Source: Salirhabdus salicampi
GTDB taxonomy: Bacteria; Bacillota; Bacilli; Bacillales; Alkalibacillaceae
Direction of reading: 5' to 3'
DNA: 64,000 nt
Assembly (NCBI RefSeq): GCF_024259515.1
Contig: NZ_JANBWE010000003.1
Span: 248,001-312,000, forward strand
Shown in pieces: positions 39,843-47,844 of this stretch. The translations under genes and the position numbers were made by a program. Below the pieces are notes generated by a model, which worked only from the letters and a program-made list of their open reading frames with translations, searched no databases and was not told the DNA's origin. Every line of letters begins with the position of its first letter. The first letter of the stretch is position 1.

Positions 39843-40265
39843 ATGGTAGAAATTGTCCCGGCAAAACATGATCGTTTAGCGAAGTTAGAATCGTTTTTCG
39901 GCCAACATTGGCAAAAGCAAGATCGGAAAGACGAATTATATCAATATGGACGTTACATTAAAGTAAAGGGAACAAGTTGTGGATTTTTTGCACTCGTACC
40001 GTTCGGTGAAAAGGAAGGACAATTACGTACATTATACTTAACAGAAGCGTTTAATCCTGGTCTCATTATGGTTATGATTGATTGGATTAAAGAAGACGCC
40101 CAAAAGAACGGATATTCAAGACTGTGGGTAGAAAGCAAAGATCAAAATCGGGAGACATTGTTTAAAACGTGGGGTTTTGAAAAACAAGCAAATCCACAGG
40201 ATCAACAGAAAAAATGGTGGACGTTAAAATTAGAGTTATCAACAACTGTGGATAAGTCCTGTTGA
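39843..40265 (+). CDS. ywlB: GNAT-type acetyltransferase-like protein YwlB
   Basis: A 140-residue protein at the ywlB position between spoIIR and sua5. The sequence fits a small GNAT fold: an N-terminal ExxPAKHDRLAKLE stretch, LRTLYLTEAFNPG in the central strand, and LWVESKDQNRETLFKTWGFEKQ near the end, with the terminal helix/strand pattern common in N-acetyltransferases. The acetyl-CoA loop is not clear, so activity is uncertain. The start ATG 39843 follows GGAGGAGTGG. The 3' end contains two DnaA-box-like 9-mers. A terminator follows. Confidence 0.7.
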   Translation: MVEIVPAKHDRLAKLESFFGQHWQKQDRKDELYQYGRYIKVKGTSCGFFALVPFGEKEGQLRTLYLTEAFNPGLIMVMIDWIKEDAQKNGYSRLWVESKDQNRETLFKTWGFEKQANPQDQQKKWWTLKLELSTTVDKSC

Positions 40266-40274
40266 TATCTTGTG

Positions 40275-40296
40275 AAAAACTCCTCAGGGAGTTTTT
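40275..40296 (+). terminator. Terminator after ywlB (first of two)
   Basis: AAAAACTCC (40275-40283) and GGAGTTTTT (40288-40296), loop TCAG, nine base pairs. Confidence 0.8.
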
Positions 40297-40302
40297 ATAT
40301 AT

Positions 40303-40336
40303 AAAGGCGGAACGTCTATGTTCCGCCTTTTGTTAT
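40303..40336 (+). terminator. Second tandem terminator
   Basis: AAAGGCGGAAC (40303-40313) and GTTCCGCCTTT (40320-40330) form a perfect 11-bp stem, followed by TTTGTT. Confidence 0.85.
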
Positions 40337-40775
40337 ATCTTTTATTTGCATTAGCAGCATCGTACAACAATGTTTTTATAGCCCCTGGAAAGGGTTCAGC
40401 GATTAGAATATGATGTAATCATTTAGACTGGTAGAAAAAAATTGGCTCACTTGTGGAAAACTACGGGATAACGTTTCGAATGGATTAACTTCAATTACCC
40501 TAGTCAAAAAAGAAGACAAAGGATTTTTGAACAACTTCACAGTTCGCCCCATTGCTATTTTTAAGTAGTATTTTAATTAAGTAACCACTCCAACATAAAA
40601 AATGAGTGTGGGTAACTGGACAACGGCTGATGTTTGTAACACGATGGAGTGGAATCGTGACATCATTGCCTTTTTCGAAAAAAACCGATATAAAAATTTA
40701 TGATAAAACTTGCCCTGAAATGTAGAACAAGCGCATAATAAGCAATAGAGCAATATAGACGGAAGGAGAATCACC
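40331..40775. other. Gene-free stretch upstream of sua5
   Basis: About 445 bases with no convincing coding sequence on either strand. A short open frame on the minus strand (40774-40577) has no ribosome-binding site and no recognisable product. Apart from two of the DnaA-box-like 9-mers listed separately and the sua5 ribosome-binding site, I see nothing else interpretable. Confidence 0.6.
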
Positions 40776-41822
40776 GTGAGTCGTTATGATAAAACCCACT
40801 ATTGGAAAGTTGATATAAATACTGTATCCGTAGAGGATCCGAATATACAAGAAGCAGCGATTGCGTTACGAAAAGGAGAAGTAGTGGCTTTCCCGACCGA
40901 AACCGTTTATGGATTAGGGGCAGATGCTACTAAATATGATGCAGTACAAAAAATTTTTTCCGCAAAAGGTCGCCCATCCGATAATCCACTTATTGTCCAC
41001 ATAGGGGATAAAAATCAAATCTCTGAATTGGCATTAGATATAAAAAAACATGCATTCAAGTTAATGGACACCTTTTGGCCGGGTCCGTTAACGATTATCG
41101 TGAAAGAAAAGCGGGTTTGTGCAGAAAATGTAACAGCAGGACTGAATACAGTCGGCATTCGCATACCTGACCATCCTGTAGCCCTTGCTTTGCTTCAAGC
41201 GAGTCAGCTACCTGTTGCTGCACCTAGTGCCAATCGATCTGGTAAGCCGAGTCCAACAACGGCAAACCATGTCCTTCAAGATTTATCGAATCGAATCTTT
41301 GGTGTATTAGATGGTGGCCCAACGGGAATAGGGGTTGAATCAACGGTTATAGACTGTACAGAAGATATTCCCGTTATTTTACGTCCCGGCGGAATAACGT
41401 TAGAAGCGATTCGTGAAGTGATTGGTGACGTTATATATGATAGTGCTTTGTATCGTGATGATCAAAAACCGAAGTCTCCTGGGATGAAGTATGCTCACTA
41501 TGCACCAAATGCCCCTCTCTGGATTGTCGAAGGTGGAGTAGAGACCTTGCAAAAACAAATTAATGAACTAACTGAACGAGGGAAAAAGGTTGGTGTGATG
41601 GTAAGTGATGAGCATGTTCCTCATATTTCGGCAGACATCGTTCAAAGTTGCGGTTCGAAAGCCCATTTAGAGGAGGTAGCATCAAAGCTTTATGATGTAT
41701 TACGGTCGTTTGATCAGCTGGAGGCCGATATTATCCTGGCTGAACCCTTTCCATATGAAGGTATAGGTGAAGCGGTGATGAACCGACTATTGAAAGCAGC
41801 CTCCCACGTTGTAAAACTTTAA
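40776..41822 (+). CDS. ywlC: Threonylcarbamoyl-AMP synthase Sua5/YwlC
   Basis: Makes threonylcarbamoyl-AMP from threonine, bicarbonate and ATP, the first step of the t6A37 modification of ANN-decoding tRNAs. The 348 residues are the long Sua5 form: a YrdC domain (about residues 20-210) with FPTETVYGLGADAT, SAKGRPSDNPLIVH, PGPLTIIV and APSANRSGKPSPT, followed by the Sua5 C-terminal domain (about 240-348) with SPGMKYAHYAPNAP in the linker. The start is GTG 40776 behind GGAAGGAGAA. Confidence 0.94.
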   Translation: MSRYDKTHYWKVDINTVSVEDPNIQEAAIALRKGEVVAFPTETVYGLGADATKYDAVQKIFSAKGRPSDNPLIVHIGDKNQISELALDIKKHAFKLMDTFWPGPLTIIVKEKRVCAENVTAGLNTVGIRIPDHPVALALLQASQLPVAAPSANRSGKPSPTTANHVLQDLSNRIFGVLDGGPTGIGVESTVIDCTEDIPVILRPGGITLEAIREVIGDVIYDSALYRDDQKPKSPGMKYAHYAPNAPLWIVEGGVETLQKQINELTERGKKVGVMVSDEHVPHISADIVQSCGSKAHLEEVASKLYDVLRSFDQLEADIILAEPFPYEGIGEAVMNRLLKAASHVVKL

Positions 41823-41887
41823 GTTTATCCTTCTAAAATATTCCCCCCTTGCATATATTGGATTTAGCATGTCCGAGGGGGGTTATA

Positions 41888-42439
41888 ATGGGTTCACATA
41901 TAATCGGAGAATGGTTAACATTATCAATCATGGCAGTTGCCCTTGGAATGGATGCCTTTTCTGTCAGCTTAGGATTGGGAATGGCGTACTTCCGTTTAAA
42001 GAAAATTTTTTTTATCGGAATTCTTATCGGTTTATTTCACGTCATTATGCCTTCGATAGGGATGGTTCTTGGTCTCTTCTTTTCGGCCAAGCTTGGTAAT
42101 ATAGCCGCAATTATTGGAGGAGTATTGTTAATTATTTTAGGTATACAAATGTTCCTATCCTCTTTTTCAGAAGAACGGGAAATTAAATTGAGCAGTCGCA
42201 TTAGCATATTATTGTTTGCGTTGACCGTAAGTTTGGACAGCTTTTCAGTAGGATTAAGTTTAGGTATGACAGGATCCCATACAGTTATTGCACTCTTTTT
42301 ATTTGGTGTTATCACGACTATACTAACTTGGGTCGGTTTTATATTGGCGAGAAAGGTTAGTCATCTGTTTGGATCCTATAGTGAAATGTTAGGTGGAAGT
42401 GTGCTTTTCGCCTTCGGATTACAGTTGGTTTTTTCATAA
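41888..42439 (+). CDS. mntP: Manganese efflux pump MntP
   Basis: MntP (YwlD) exports Mn(II). The 183-residue protein has six predicted membrane helices arranged as two homologous halves, each opening with a repeated motif: GMDAFSVSLGLGM and SLDSFSVGLSLGM, whose aspartates line the transport path. The start ATG 41888 is used because GAGGGGGG lies just upstream. An earlier ATG at 41849 has no such site. No yybP-ykoY manganese riboswitch is visible in the short 65-base gap to sua5. Confidence 0.9.
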   Translation: MGSHIIGEWLTLSIMAVALGMDAFSVSLGLGMAYFRLKKIFFIGILIGLFHVIMPSIGMVLGLFFSAKLGNIAAIIGGVLLIILGIQMFLSSFSEEREIKLSSRISILLFALTVSLDSFSVGLSLGMTGSHTVIALFLFGVITTILTWVGFILARKVSHLFGSYSEMLGGSVLFAFGLQLVFS

Positions 42440-42451
42440 ACGGAATATACG

Positions 42452-42485
42452 AAAGGGACGTTAACGAATAACGTCCCTTTTTGTT
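42452..42485 (+). terminator. Terminator after mntP
   Basis: AAAGGGACGTTA (42452-42463) and TAACGTCCCTTT (42469-42480) form a perfect 12-bp stem, followed by more T. Confidence 0.9.
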
Positions 42486-42541
42486 GCATCAGTCTATGAT
42501 ATGGTATAGTTTTCATAGAACGAGGAGCGGAGGTACAAAAT

Positions 42542-43138
42542 ATGAAAAATGTCTTATTTGTCTGTACCGGGAATACATGTAGAAGTCCAATGGCAGAAGC
42601 ATTACTTAAGGAAAAATCCGATTCAATACAAGTAAAATCGGCAGGTATATTTGCAGCCAAACAAATGCCGGCAGCACCAGATGCATTAAAAGCGCTTCAT
42701 AGTCATGGGATTTCATTTCAACATTATTCCCAACCAGTAACAAGAGAACTATTAGAATGGGCTGACGTAATCTTAACGATGACGACACAACATAAACAAA
42801 GCTTACTACAACAATACTCACAGTTTAGTGAGAAAATATTTACGTTAAAAGAATATGTTGACGATGAGCAAACAAATATTTGGAATAAACTAAAAGAAGC
42901 TTACACAGAGTTAGAGGAAAAACGGTTAAAACTACTTCGAAATAACTTAACCAATGCAGAAATTGAACAACAATTACAGGAAGATATTACGAAGATTCGC
43001 CTCTTAGAGAGTAAAATGGATAGTGTTGATATTCAAGACCCTATTGGTCAAGGGATAGACGTTTATGAAAAAACTTTGGCAGAACTTGAAAAAAATATTG
43101 AACTCCTCATCAATAAGTTAGAAAATAAAGATAAGTAA
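42542..43138 (+). CDS. ywlE: Protein-arginine-phosphatase YwlE with a helical insertion
   Basis: Low-molecular-weight phosphatase fold that removes phosphate from phospho-arginine made by McsB. The P-loop CTGNTCRS has nucleophile Cys8 and Arg14, and Thr12 corresponds to the Thr that gives B. subtilis YwlE its phospho-arginine preference. The general acid is Asp166 in DPIGQGIDVYEKT. At 198 residues it is about 48 longer than B. subtilis YwlE (150). The surplus is a charged, coiled-coil-like stretch at about residues 108-163, between the KEYV segment and the DPIG acid loop. ATG 42542 starts the gene. It is followed by rpiB in an operon. Confidence 0.88.
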   Translation: MKNVLFVCTGNTCRSPMAEALLKEKSDSIQVKSAGIFAAKQMPAAPDALKALHSHGISFQHYSQPVTRELLEWADVILTMTTQHKQSLLQQYSQFSEKIFTLKEYVDDEQTNIWNKLKEAYTELEEKRLKLLRNNLTNAEIEQQLQEDITKIRLLESKMDSVDIQDPIGQGIDVYEKTLAELEKNIELLINKLENKDK

Positions 43139-43184
43139 GGAAAAGATTTCATATTGGCAGTGGAAACAAAAGGGAGTGTAAAAC

Positions 43185-43631
43185 GTGAAAATAGTAATAG
43201 CATCAGATCATGGAGGCATCAACCTTCGTGAAGAGATTGCAGGACTGCTAAAAGAAATGAATATTGCCTATGTAGATATGGGGTGTGACTGCGAAGAATC
43301 AGTCGATTATCCAGACTACGGTATTCCAGCAGCAGAAAAGGTGGCACAAGGAGAATTTGATTTAGGCATATTGATATGCGGAACAGGAATTGGTATGTCA
43401 ATTGCAGCGAACAAAGTAAAAGGGGTACGTTGTGCGCTTGTACATGATGTGTTTAGTGCAAAAATGACGAAAGCACATAATGATGCAAACGTCATAGCGA
43501 TGGGCGAACGTGTTATCGGACCAGGCCTGGCAAAGGAAATTGTGAAAGCGTGGCTGGAAACTGAATTTGAAGGTGGTCGTCACCAAAATCGTATTGGGAA
43601 AATTGCCGATTATGAACAGAAGACAATATAA
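43185..43631 (+). CDS. rpiB: Ribose-5-phosphate isomerase B
   Basis: RpiB interconverts ribose-5-phosphate and ribulose-5-phosphate. The 148 residues begin MKIVIASDHGGINLREEI (substrate-binding SDHGG) and carry the catalytic Cys65 in ICGTGIGMSIAANK and the anion-binding NDANVIAMGERVIG. The start is GTG 43185 with AAAGGGAGTG upstream. It lies between ywlE and ywlG as in B. subtilis (YwlF). Confidence 0.94.
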   Translation: MKIVIASDHGGINLREEIAGLLKEMNIAYVDMGCDCEESVDYPDYGIPAAEKVAQGEFDLGILICGTGIGMSIAANKVKGVRCALVHDVFSAKMTKAHNDANVIAMGERVIGPGLAKEIVKAWLETEFEGGRHQNRIGKIADYEQKTI

Positions 43632-43663
43632 AAGGTACCCTCTCTTAGGAGTGAGGTGAAAAG

Positions 43664-44245
43664 ATGATTGAAGATATTCAAGCTCATACAAGGGACATTG
43701 TACAAGAGTGGCTTCGTTCGGATTTGTTAAAACCGAATCAGCTGTTAGTAGTCGGATGCTCCACTAGTGAAATCGCTGGTGAAAACATTGGCACATCGGG
43801 AAGTGAAATTATTGCACGTGCTGTCTATGATGAATTGAAGGTACTACAACGAGAGGCATCGATCGAGTTAGTTTTTCAATGCTGTGAACATTTAAATCGT
43901 GCTCTTGTGGTGGAAGAAGAGGTGGCGCTAAAACACCAATTCAGTATCGTGTCAGTCATTCCTGTACCAAGTGCTGGCGGTTCTATGGCATCATATGCTT
44001 TTCAGCAGTTCGAACAGCCAGTTGTTGTAGAATCACTAAAAGCAGATGCTGGAATTGACATTGGAAATACGCTAATTGGCATGCACTTAAAACCTGTTGC
44101 CGTCCCGTTGCGCTTTGCTAGACGAAACATTGGTTCCGCGAATGTGATAAACGCTCGTACACGTCCAAAATTAATTGGAGGAAATCGGGCTATTTATACA
44201 GAAGAAGAAGCTATAAAAAAAAGAAGCGACAGTCATGGAAGATGA
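43664..44245 (+). CDS. ywlG: UPF0340/DUF436 protein YwlG
   Basis: A 193-residue protein of the conserved UPF0340 family (TIGR01440), function unknown. It contains the family blocks [25 protein letters not shown] near the N-terminus and [17 protein letters not shown] and [17 protein letters not shown] towards the end. The ribosome-binding site GAGTGAGGTG precedes ATG 43664. It is always found between rpiB and glyA in Bacillaceae, so a link to one-carbon or sugar-phosphate metabolism is possible but unproven. Confidence 0.88.
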   Translation: MIEDIQAHTRDIVQEWLRSDLLKPNQLLVVGCSTSEIAGENIGTSGSEIIARAVYDELKVLQREASIELVFQCCEHLNRALVVEEEVALKHQFSIVSVIPVPSAGGSMASYAFQQFEQPVVVESLKADAGIDIGNTLIGMHLKPVAVPLRFARRNIGSANVINARTRPKLIGGNRAIYTEEEAIKKRSDSHGR

Positions 44246-44264
44246 CGTAAAAGGAGGAGAATAA

Positions 44265-45503
44265 ATGGATCAATTAAAAAACGTTGACCCAGAAATTTTC
44301 AAAGCGGTGGAAGATGAACGAAAACGTCAGCAAGACAACATAGAATTAATTGCATCAGAGAACTTTGTATCCGAGGCAGTATTACAAGCAGCAGGATCCG
44401 TTTTAACAAACAAATATGCAGAAGGGTACCCGAACCGTAGGTATTATGGGGGCTGTGAATTTGTAGATGATGCGGAAAACTTAGCCCGTGATCGTGCAAA
44501 ACAACTCTTTGGTGCAGATCATGCGAACGTCCAACCCCATTCTGGAGCTCAAGCAAACATGGCAGTATATTTTACTGTACTTCAGCCTGGGGATACAGTT
44601 CTAGGAATGAACTTAAGTCACGGTGGACATTTAACTCACGGTAGTCCAGTGAACTTCAGTGGGACATTATATAAATTTGAAGAGTACGGTGTAGATGAAA
44701 AAACAGAAGAAATCGATTACGATGCTTTACTGAAGCAAGCAAAAGAAGTAAAGCCGAAGTTAATCGTAGCTGGAGCCAGTGCTTATCCACGTGAAATCGA
44801 CTTCAAAAAGTTCCGTGAAATTGCTGATGAAGTGGGAGCTTACTTGTTGGTAGATATGGCTCATATCGCGGGGTTAGTAGCGACAGGAATACATCCAAGC
44901 CCAATTCCCCATGCTCATTTTGTTACGACAACAACACATAAGACGTTGCGAGGACCTCGTGGTGGTATGATTTTATGTAAAGAGGAATTTGCAAAGAAAA
45001 TAGATAAATCGGTATTCCCTGGTATGCAGGGCGGGCCCCTTATGCACATCATTGCAGCTAAGGCGGTAGCGTTCAAAGAAGCATTAGGTGAGGATTTCAA
45101 AACATATACGAAAAATATCGTGTCAAATGCAAAACGTCTGGGAGAAGCTTTAACTAAAGAAGGGTTTCGCCTTGTCTCTGACGGTACGGATAATCACCTT
45201 CTACTGTTAGATGTGAAAAAGATAGGATTAACTGGAAAAGTTGCCGAAAAAGCTCTGGATGAAGTAGGAATCACAGTAAATAAAAACACCATCCCATTTG
45301 ATGAAGAAAGTCCGTTCGTAACTAGTGGTATCCGGATTGGAACGGCAGCTGTAACGACGAGAGGGTTTGGTGAAGAGGAAATGGATGAAATTGCATCCAT
45401 AATGTCCTTTACGTTGCAAAACCACGAAGATGAAGAAAAGTTAAAAGAGGCGAAAGAAAGAGTAACTGAATTAACCAGAAAATTCCCGTTATATGAAAGA
45501 TAA
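44265..45503 (+). CDS. glyA: Serine hydroxymethyltransferase
   Basis: PLP enzyme that converts serine and tetrahydrofolate to glycine and methylene-tetrahydrofolate. The 412 residues show the PLP-binding Lys226 in [15 protein letters not shown], the substrate/folate region [14 protein letters not shown], and the cofactor aspartate in [21 protein letters not shown] precedes ATG 44265. It is the last gene of the ywlE-rpiB-ywlG-glyA run and is followed by a strong terminator. Unlike in B. subtilis, upp does not follow directly. The lipoprotein, mtl and htpX genes are inserted. Confidence 0.96.
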   Translation: MDQLKNVDPEIFKAVEDERKRQQDNIELIASENFVSEAVLQAAGSVLTNKYAEGYPNRRYYGGCEFVDDAENLARDRAKQLFGADHANVQPHSGAQANMAVYFTVLQPGDTVLGMNLSHGGHLTHGSPVNFSGTLYKFEEYGVDEKTEEIDYDALLKQAKEVKPKLIVAGASAYPREIDFKKFREIADEVGAYLLVDMAHIAGLVATGIHPSPIPHAHFVTTTTHKTLRGPRGGMILCKEEFAKKIDKSVFPGMQGGPLMHIIAAKAVAFKEALGEDFKTYTKNIVSNAKRLGEALTKEGFRLVSDGTDNHLLLLDVKKIGLTGKVAEKALDEVGITVNKNTIPFDEESPFVTSGIRIGTAAVTTRGFGEEEMDEIASIMSFTLQNHEDEEKLKEAKERVTELTRKFPLYER

Positions 45504-45507
45504 GAGG

Positions 45508-45534
45508 CATCCCCTGCTTGGGGATGTTTTTTTG
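45508..45534 (+). terminator. Terminator after glyA
   Basis: CATCCCC (45508-45514) and GGGGATG (45520-45526), loop TGCTT, followed by seven T. Confidence 0.9.
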
Positions 45535-45642
45535 TGTAATATATTAAATATTATACTAACATTGGAATGAAAAACCATATAATGACAAATAATAGTAAGC
45601 AAAGTCTGAAAATACGCAATACATTTACTTTTTACAGTGCTG

Positions 45643-45671
45643 TTTCCAAATAGAAATTATCCTTATATAAT
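45643..45671 (+). promoter_or_regulatory. Putative promoter of the lipoprotein gene
   Basis: TTTCCA (45643-45648), a 17-base spacer and TATAAT (45666-45671), 35 bases before the start codon. Confidence 0.4.
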
Positions 45672-45705
45672 AATGTAAGCATTACATATTCTAGGAGGAT
45701 TAAGG

Positions 45706-46191
45706 ATGAAAAAATTCATTACAGTGTTAACTATATCAGCACTTGCTGTTTTATTGTTAGCTTGCCAACAGGAAGAACAACAACCAGAAGCTGATCCGAA
45801 AGCAGAAAAGTCAGCTCTTTTAAACAACCACCTACAAGTCGCAAGTAAAGTACGTGACGGTTACCAAGCAATTAGCGCATATGAAAGCGCGACAGAAGAA
45901 GATGCCGAGGCCTTAACTGAAGAAACCATTGCGGCTATTTCAGAAACTATTGAAAAGCTTGAGTCGTTTGAGCATGTTGAAGGTTTAAGTGAAAGTGATC
46001 AAGAGGCTTTTGAAGAAGCAGTGAATGAAGTGAAAGAAGCTTTTGCTGTATATCAGAGTGAAATTGAACATACAGAAGAGCCTAATTTTGAAGAAGCGGT
46101 TGCACATTTGGAAGCATATAACGAAATCGTTGGGGACCTTTTTGAATCCCGCGATATGTTAGCTCCTGATTTAATCGCTGAAATTCAGTAA
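45706..46191 (+). CDS. Small secreted lipoprotein of unknown function
   Basis: A 161-residue protein with a clear lipoprotein signal: MKKF, a hydrophobic stretch and lipobox LLAC with Cys20 as the lipidation site. The mature part is acidic (rich in Glu, few aromatic residues) and predicted to be all-helical, resembling small YkyA/YdeI-like helical lipoproteins in composition only. I do not recognise a family. It is monocistronic, with its own promoter and a terminator shared with mtlD. AGGAGGATT precedes ATG 45706. It is expected on the outer face of the membrane. Confidence 0.75.
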   Translation: MKKFITVLTISALAVLLLACQQEEQQPEADPKAEKSALLNNHLQVASKVRDGYQAISAYESATEEDAEALTEETIAAISETIEKLESFEHVEGLSESDQEAFEEAVNEVKEAFAVYQSEIEHTEEPNFEEAVAHLEAYNEIVGDLFESRDMLAPDLIAEIQ

Positions 46192-46203
46192 GGTTAGAAA
46201 TGT

Positions 46204-46233
46204 AAAACCCCGCTATTTGAATAGCGGGGTTTT
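46204..46233. terminator. Bidirectional terminator between the lipoprotein gene and mtlD
   Basis: CCCCGCTAT (46208-46216) and ATAGCGGGG (46221-46229) with flanking AAAA and TTTT, usable on both strands. Confidence 0.9.
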
Positions 46234-46234
46234 A

Positions 46235-47392
46235 TTATTTCTTCTGTTGAAACGCTTCAACTTGGGTAAGGATAGCTTGAGCTAACGGATGATTTTCTTC
46301 TAATTCACATATTTTTTGAATCGTTGCTGATACACCTTGGTCTCGAATTGATTTTTGTAATTCTACAGACTCCCCATCATGAACATCATCATAAAGTAAA
46401 GCAGCAGCAATCCCTTTCGTTAAGTTCATGGGTGTTGTTTCAAACATGTCGTAATATTGCTTAGCGGGGGAGATAAGCCGGTCATTCGGTCCTAGTTTGC
46501 GAATCGGCGCCCTTCCAACTCGGGTTAATTCGTCCGACAGATGACGGTTTTGGTAACGGGCTACAATTTTCAGTATATATTCTTCATGCTGTTTCTTCGT
46601 AAACCCATACTTTTCAATAAGGACAGCACCTGACTCCTTAAGAGCACCTAAAACGGATTGATACACACTTCGATCATCAATCGCTTCTTTTACGGTCTTA
46701 TACCCATATTGATAGCCGATATAAGATACGATCGCATGTCCGGTATTAACAGTGAACAATTTTCGTTCAATATAAGGGGTTAAGTCTTGTACGTATGTGA
46801 TGCCGTTTACAGGAGGTACATCCCCGACCGTTGCGGTTTCCTCTACGACCCATTCGTAAAACGGCTCTACTGATACTAAGAGCTTGTCTTCATTCGTTTG
46901 ATTAGGAACGATTCGGTCGACAGCAGCATTTGGAAATGCGAATAACTGATCAAACTGCTTTTGCTCTTCTTCACTAGCTTTGTCATAAACATGTTCCTTT
47001 AAAAACGCACTTCCACCAATCATATTTTCGCAAGCGATAATGTTTAATGGTTTGCTCGTATCGTGAGACCGTTTACTTAGTCCTTTGTACATAAGCTCAG
47101 CAATAATTGGTAATATATTTGGTCCGACCGCAGTTGTGACTAAATCTGCTTTGGCAATAGCCTCAACTACTTGTTCGGGCTCTGTCAGACTATTAAGTGC
47201 AGAAACGTTCCGAATCTTCTCAGCATGGTTTCCTTCATCCGCTAATACAACAGTATATTCTTTCCGTTTATTTAGAAGGTCAACGATTTCTTCATTGACG
47301 TCTACAAAGGTTACGTCGTAACCGGATTTTGATAACAATCCTCCAATGAAACCTCTCCCAATATTTCCTGCTCCGAAATGGACGGCTAACAT
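46235..47392 (-). CDS. mtlD: Mannitol-1-phosphate 5-dehydrogenase
   Basis: NAD-dependent oxidation of mannitol-1-phosphate to fructose-6-phosphate. The 385 residues start MLAVHFGAGNIGRGFIGGLL with the dinucleotide-binding GxGxxGR. Other family markers are CENMIGGSAFLKEHV, FPNAAVDRIVP and the active-site block TVNTGHAIVSYIGYQYG. ATG is at 47392. It lies one base after the mtlF stop and is the last gene of the mannitol cluster. Confidence 0.95.
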   Translation of the reverse strand: MLAVHFGAGNIGRGFIGGLLSKSGYDVTFVDVNEEIVDLLNKRKEYTVVLADEGNHAEKIRNVSALNSLTEPEQVVEAIAKADLVTTAVGPNILPIIAELMYKGLSKRSHDTSKPLNIIACENMIGGSAFLKEHVYDKASEEEQKQFDQLFAFPNAAVDRIVPNQTNEDKLLVSVEPFYEWVVEETATVGDVPPVNGITYVQDLTPYIERKLFTVNTGHAIVSYIGYQYGYKTVKEAIDDRSVYQSVLGALKESGAVLIEKYGFTKKQHEEYILKIVARYQNRHLSDELTRVGRAPIRKLGPNDRLISPAKQYYDMFETTPMNLTKGIAAALLYDDVHDGESVELQKSIRDQGVSATIQKICELEENHPLAQAILTQVEAFQQKK

Positions 47393-47393
47393 A

Positions 47394-47831
47394 TTAATTC
47401 ACCTCATGAAATAGTTGTAAGATTTCTTCTGCGTTGCCAGCGTTAACGAGTTTCTGGATGTTCTCTTCCTCAGAACATACAACTGCAATGTTTGATAGAA
47501 TATCTAGATGCTCGCCATCCTTACCAGCTATGCCAATTAAGATTTTGACTATGTTGCCATCACCAAAGTCTACCCCTTCCGGTACTTGGATTATGGCAAT
47601 ACCTGAAGCTAACACTTCCTGTTTAGCATCTTCGGTTCCGTGTGGAATAGCTACGAAGTTCCCCATATAGGTAGACGTTAATTCCTCACGTTCCAGCATT
47701 TTCTCAATATAGGAAGGCTTCACATATCCTTTTTCAACTAATAATTCTCCGGTTTTACGAATAGCCTCTTCCTTTGATTCGATCTTTGCGCCAACTACAA
47801 TATTGTCTGTTGATAAAATGGATAATGTCAT
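47394..47831 (-). CDS. mtlF: Mannitol-specific PTS enzyme IIA
   Basis: EIIA-Mtl accepts phosphate from HPr at His64 (FVAIPHGTEDAK) and passes it to the EIIB domain of MtlA. With the start at ATG 47831 the protein has 145 residues, close to B. subtilis MtlF (143). The longer frame upstream would add seven residues and overlap the ribosome-binding site AGGAGTG. It sits between mtlR and mtlD. Confidence 0.93.
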   Translation of the reverse strand: MTLSILSTDNIVVGAKIESKEEAIRKTGELLVEKGYVKPSYIEKMLEREELTSTYMGNFVAIPHGTEDAKQEVLASGIAIIQVPEGVDFGDGNIVKILIGIAGKDGEHLDILSNIAVVCSEEENIQKLVNAGNAEEILQLFHEVN

Positions 47832-47844
47832 GGGTGGTACACTC

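Larger units (their letters stand above)
40236..40615. promoter_or_regulatory. DnaA-box cluster between ywlB and sua5
   Basis: Several 9-mers match the DnaA box TTATCCACA: TGTGGATAA at 40247-40255 (perfect, minus strand), TTATCAACA at 40236-40244, TGTGGAAAA at 40452-40460 and TGTGGGTAA at 40607-40615 (one mismatch each), and TGTTGATAT at 40260-40268 (two mismatches). The first two form a near-palindrome separated by two bases. In B. subtilis the ywlB-ywlC intergenic region is one of a few DnaA-binding clusters away from oriC. Confidence 0.6.

Noticed and set aside
40577-40774. 65-codon minus-strand frame between ywlB and sua5
   Set aside because: No ribosome-binding site, odd composition, and it lies within a stretch explained by regulatory DNA.
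41823-41887. Manganese riboswitch (yybP-ykoY) before mntP
   Set aside because: The gap to sua5 is only 65 bases and does not hold the expected conserved loops.
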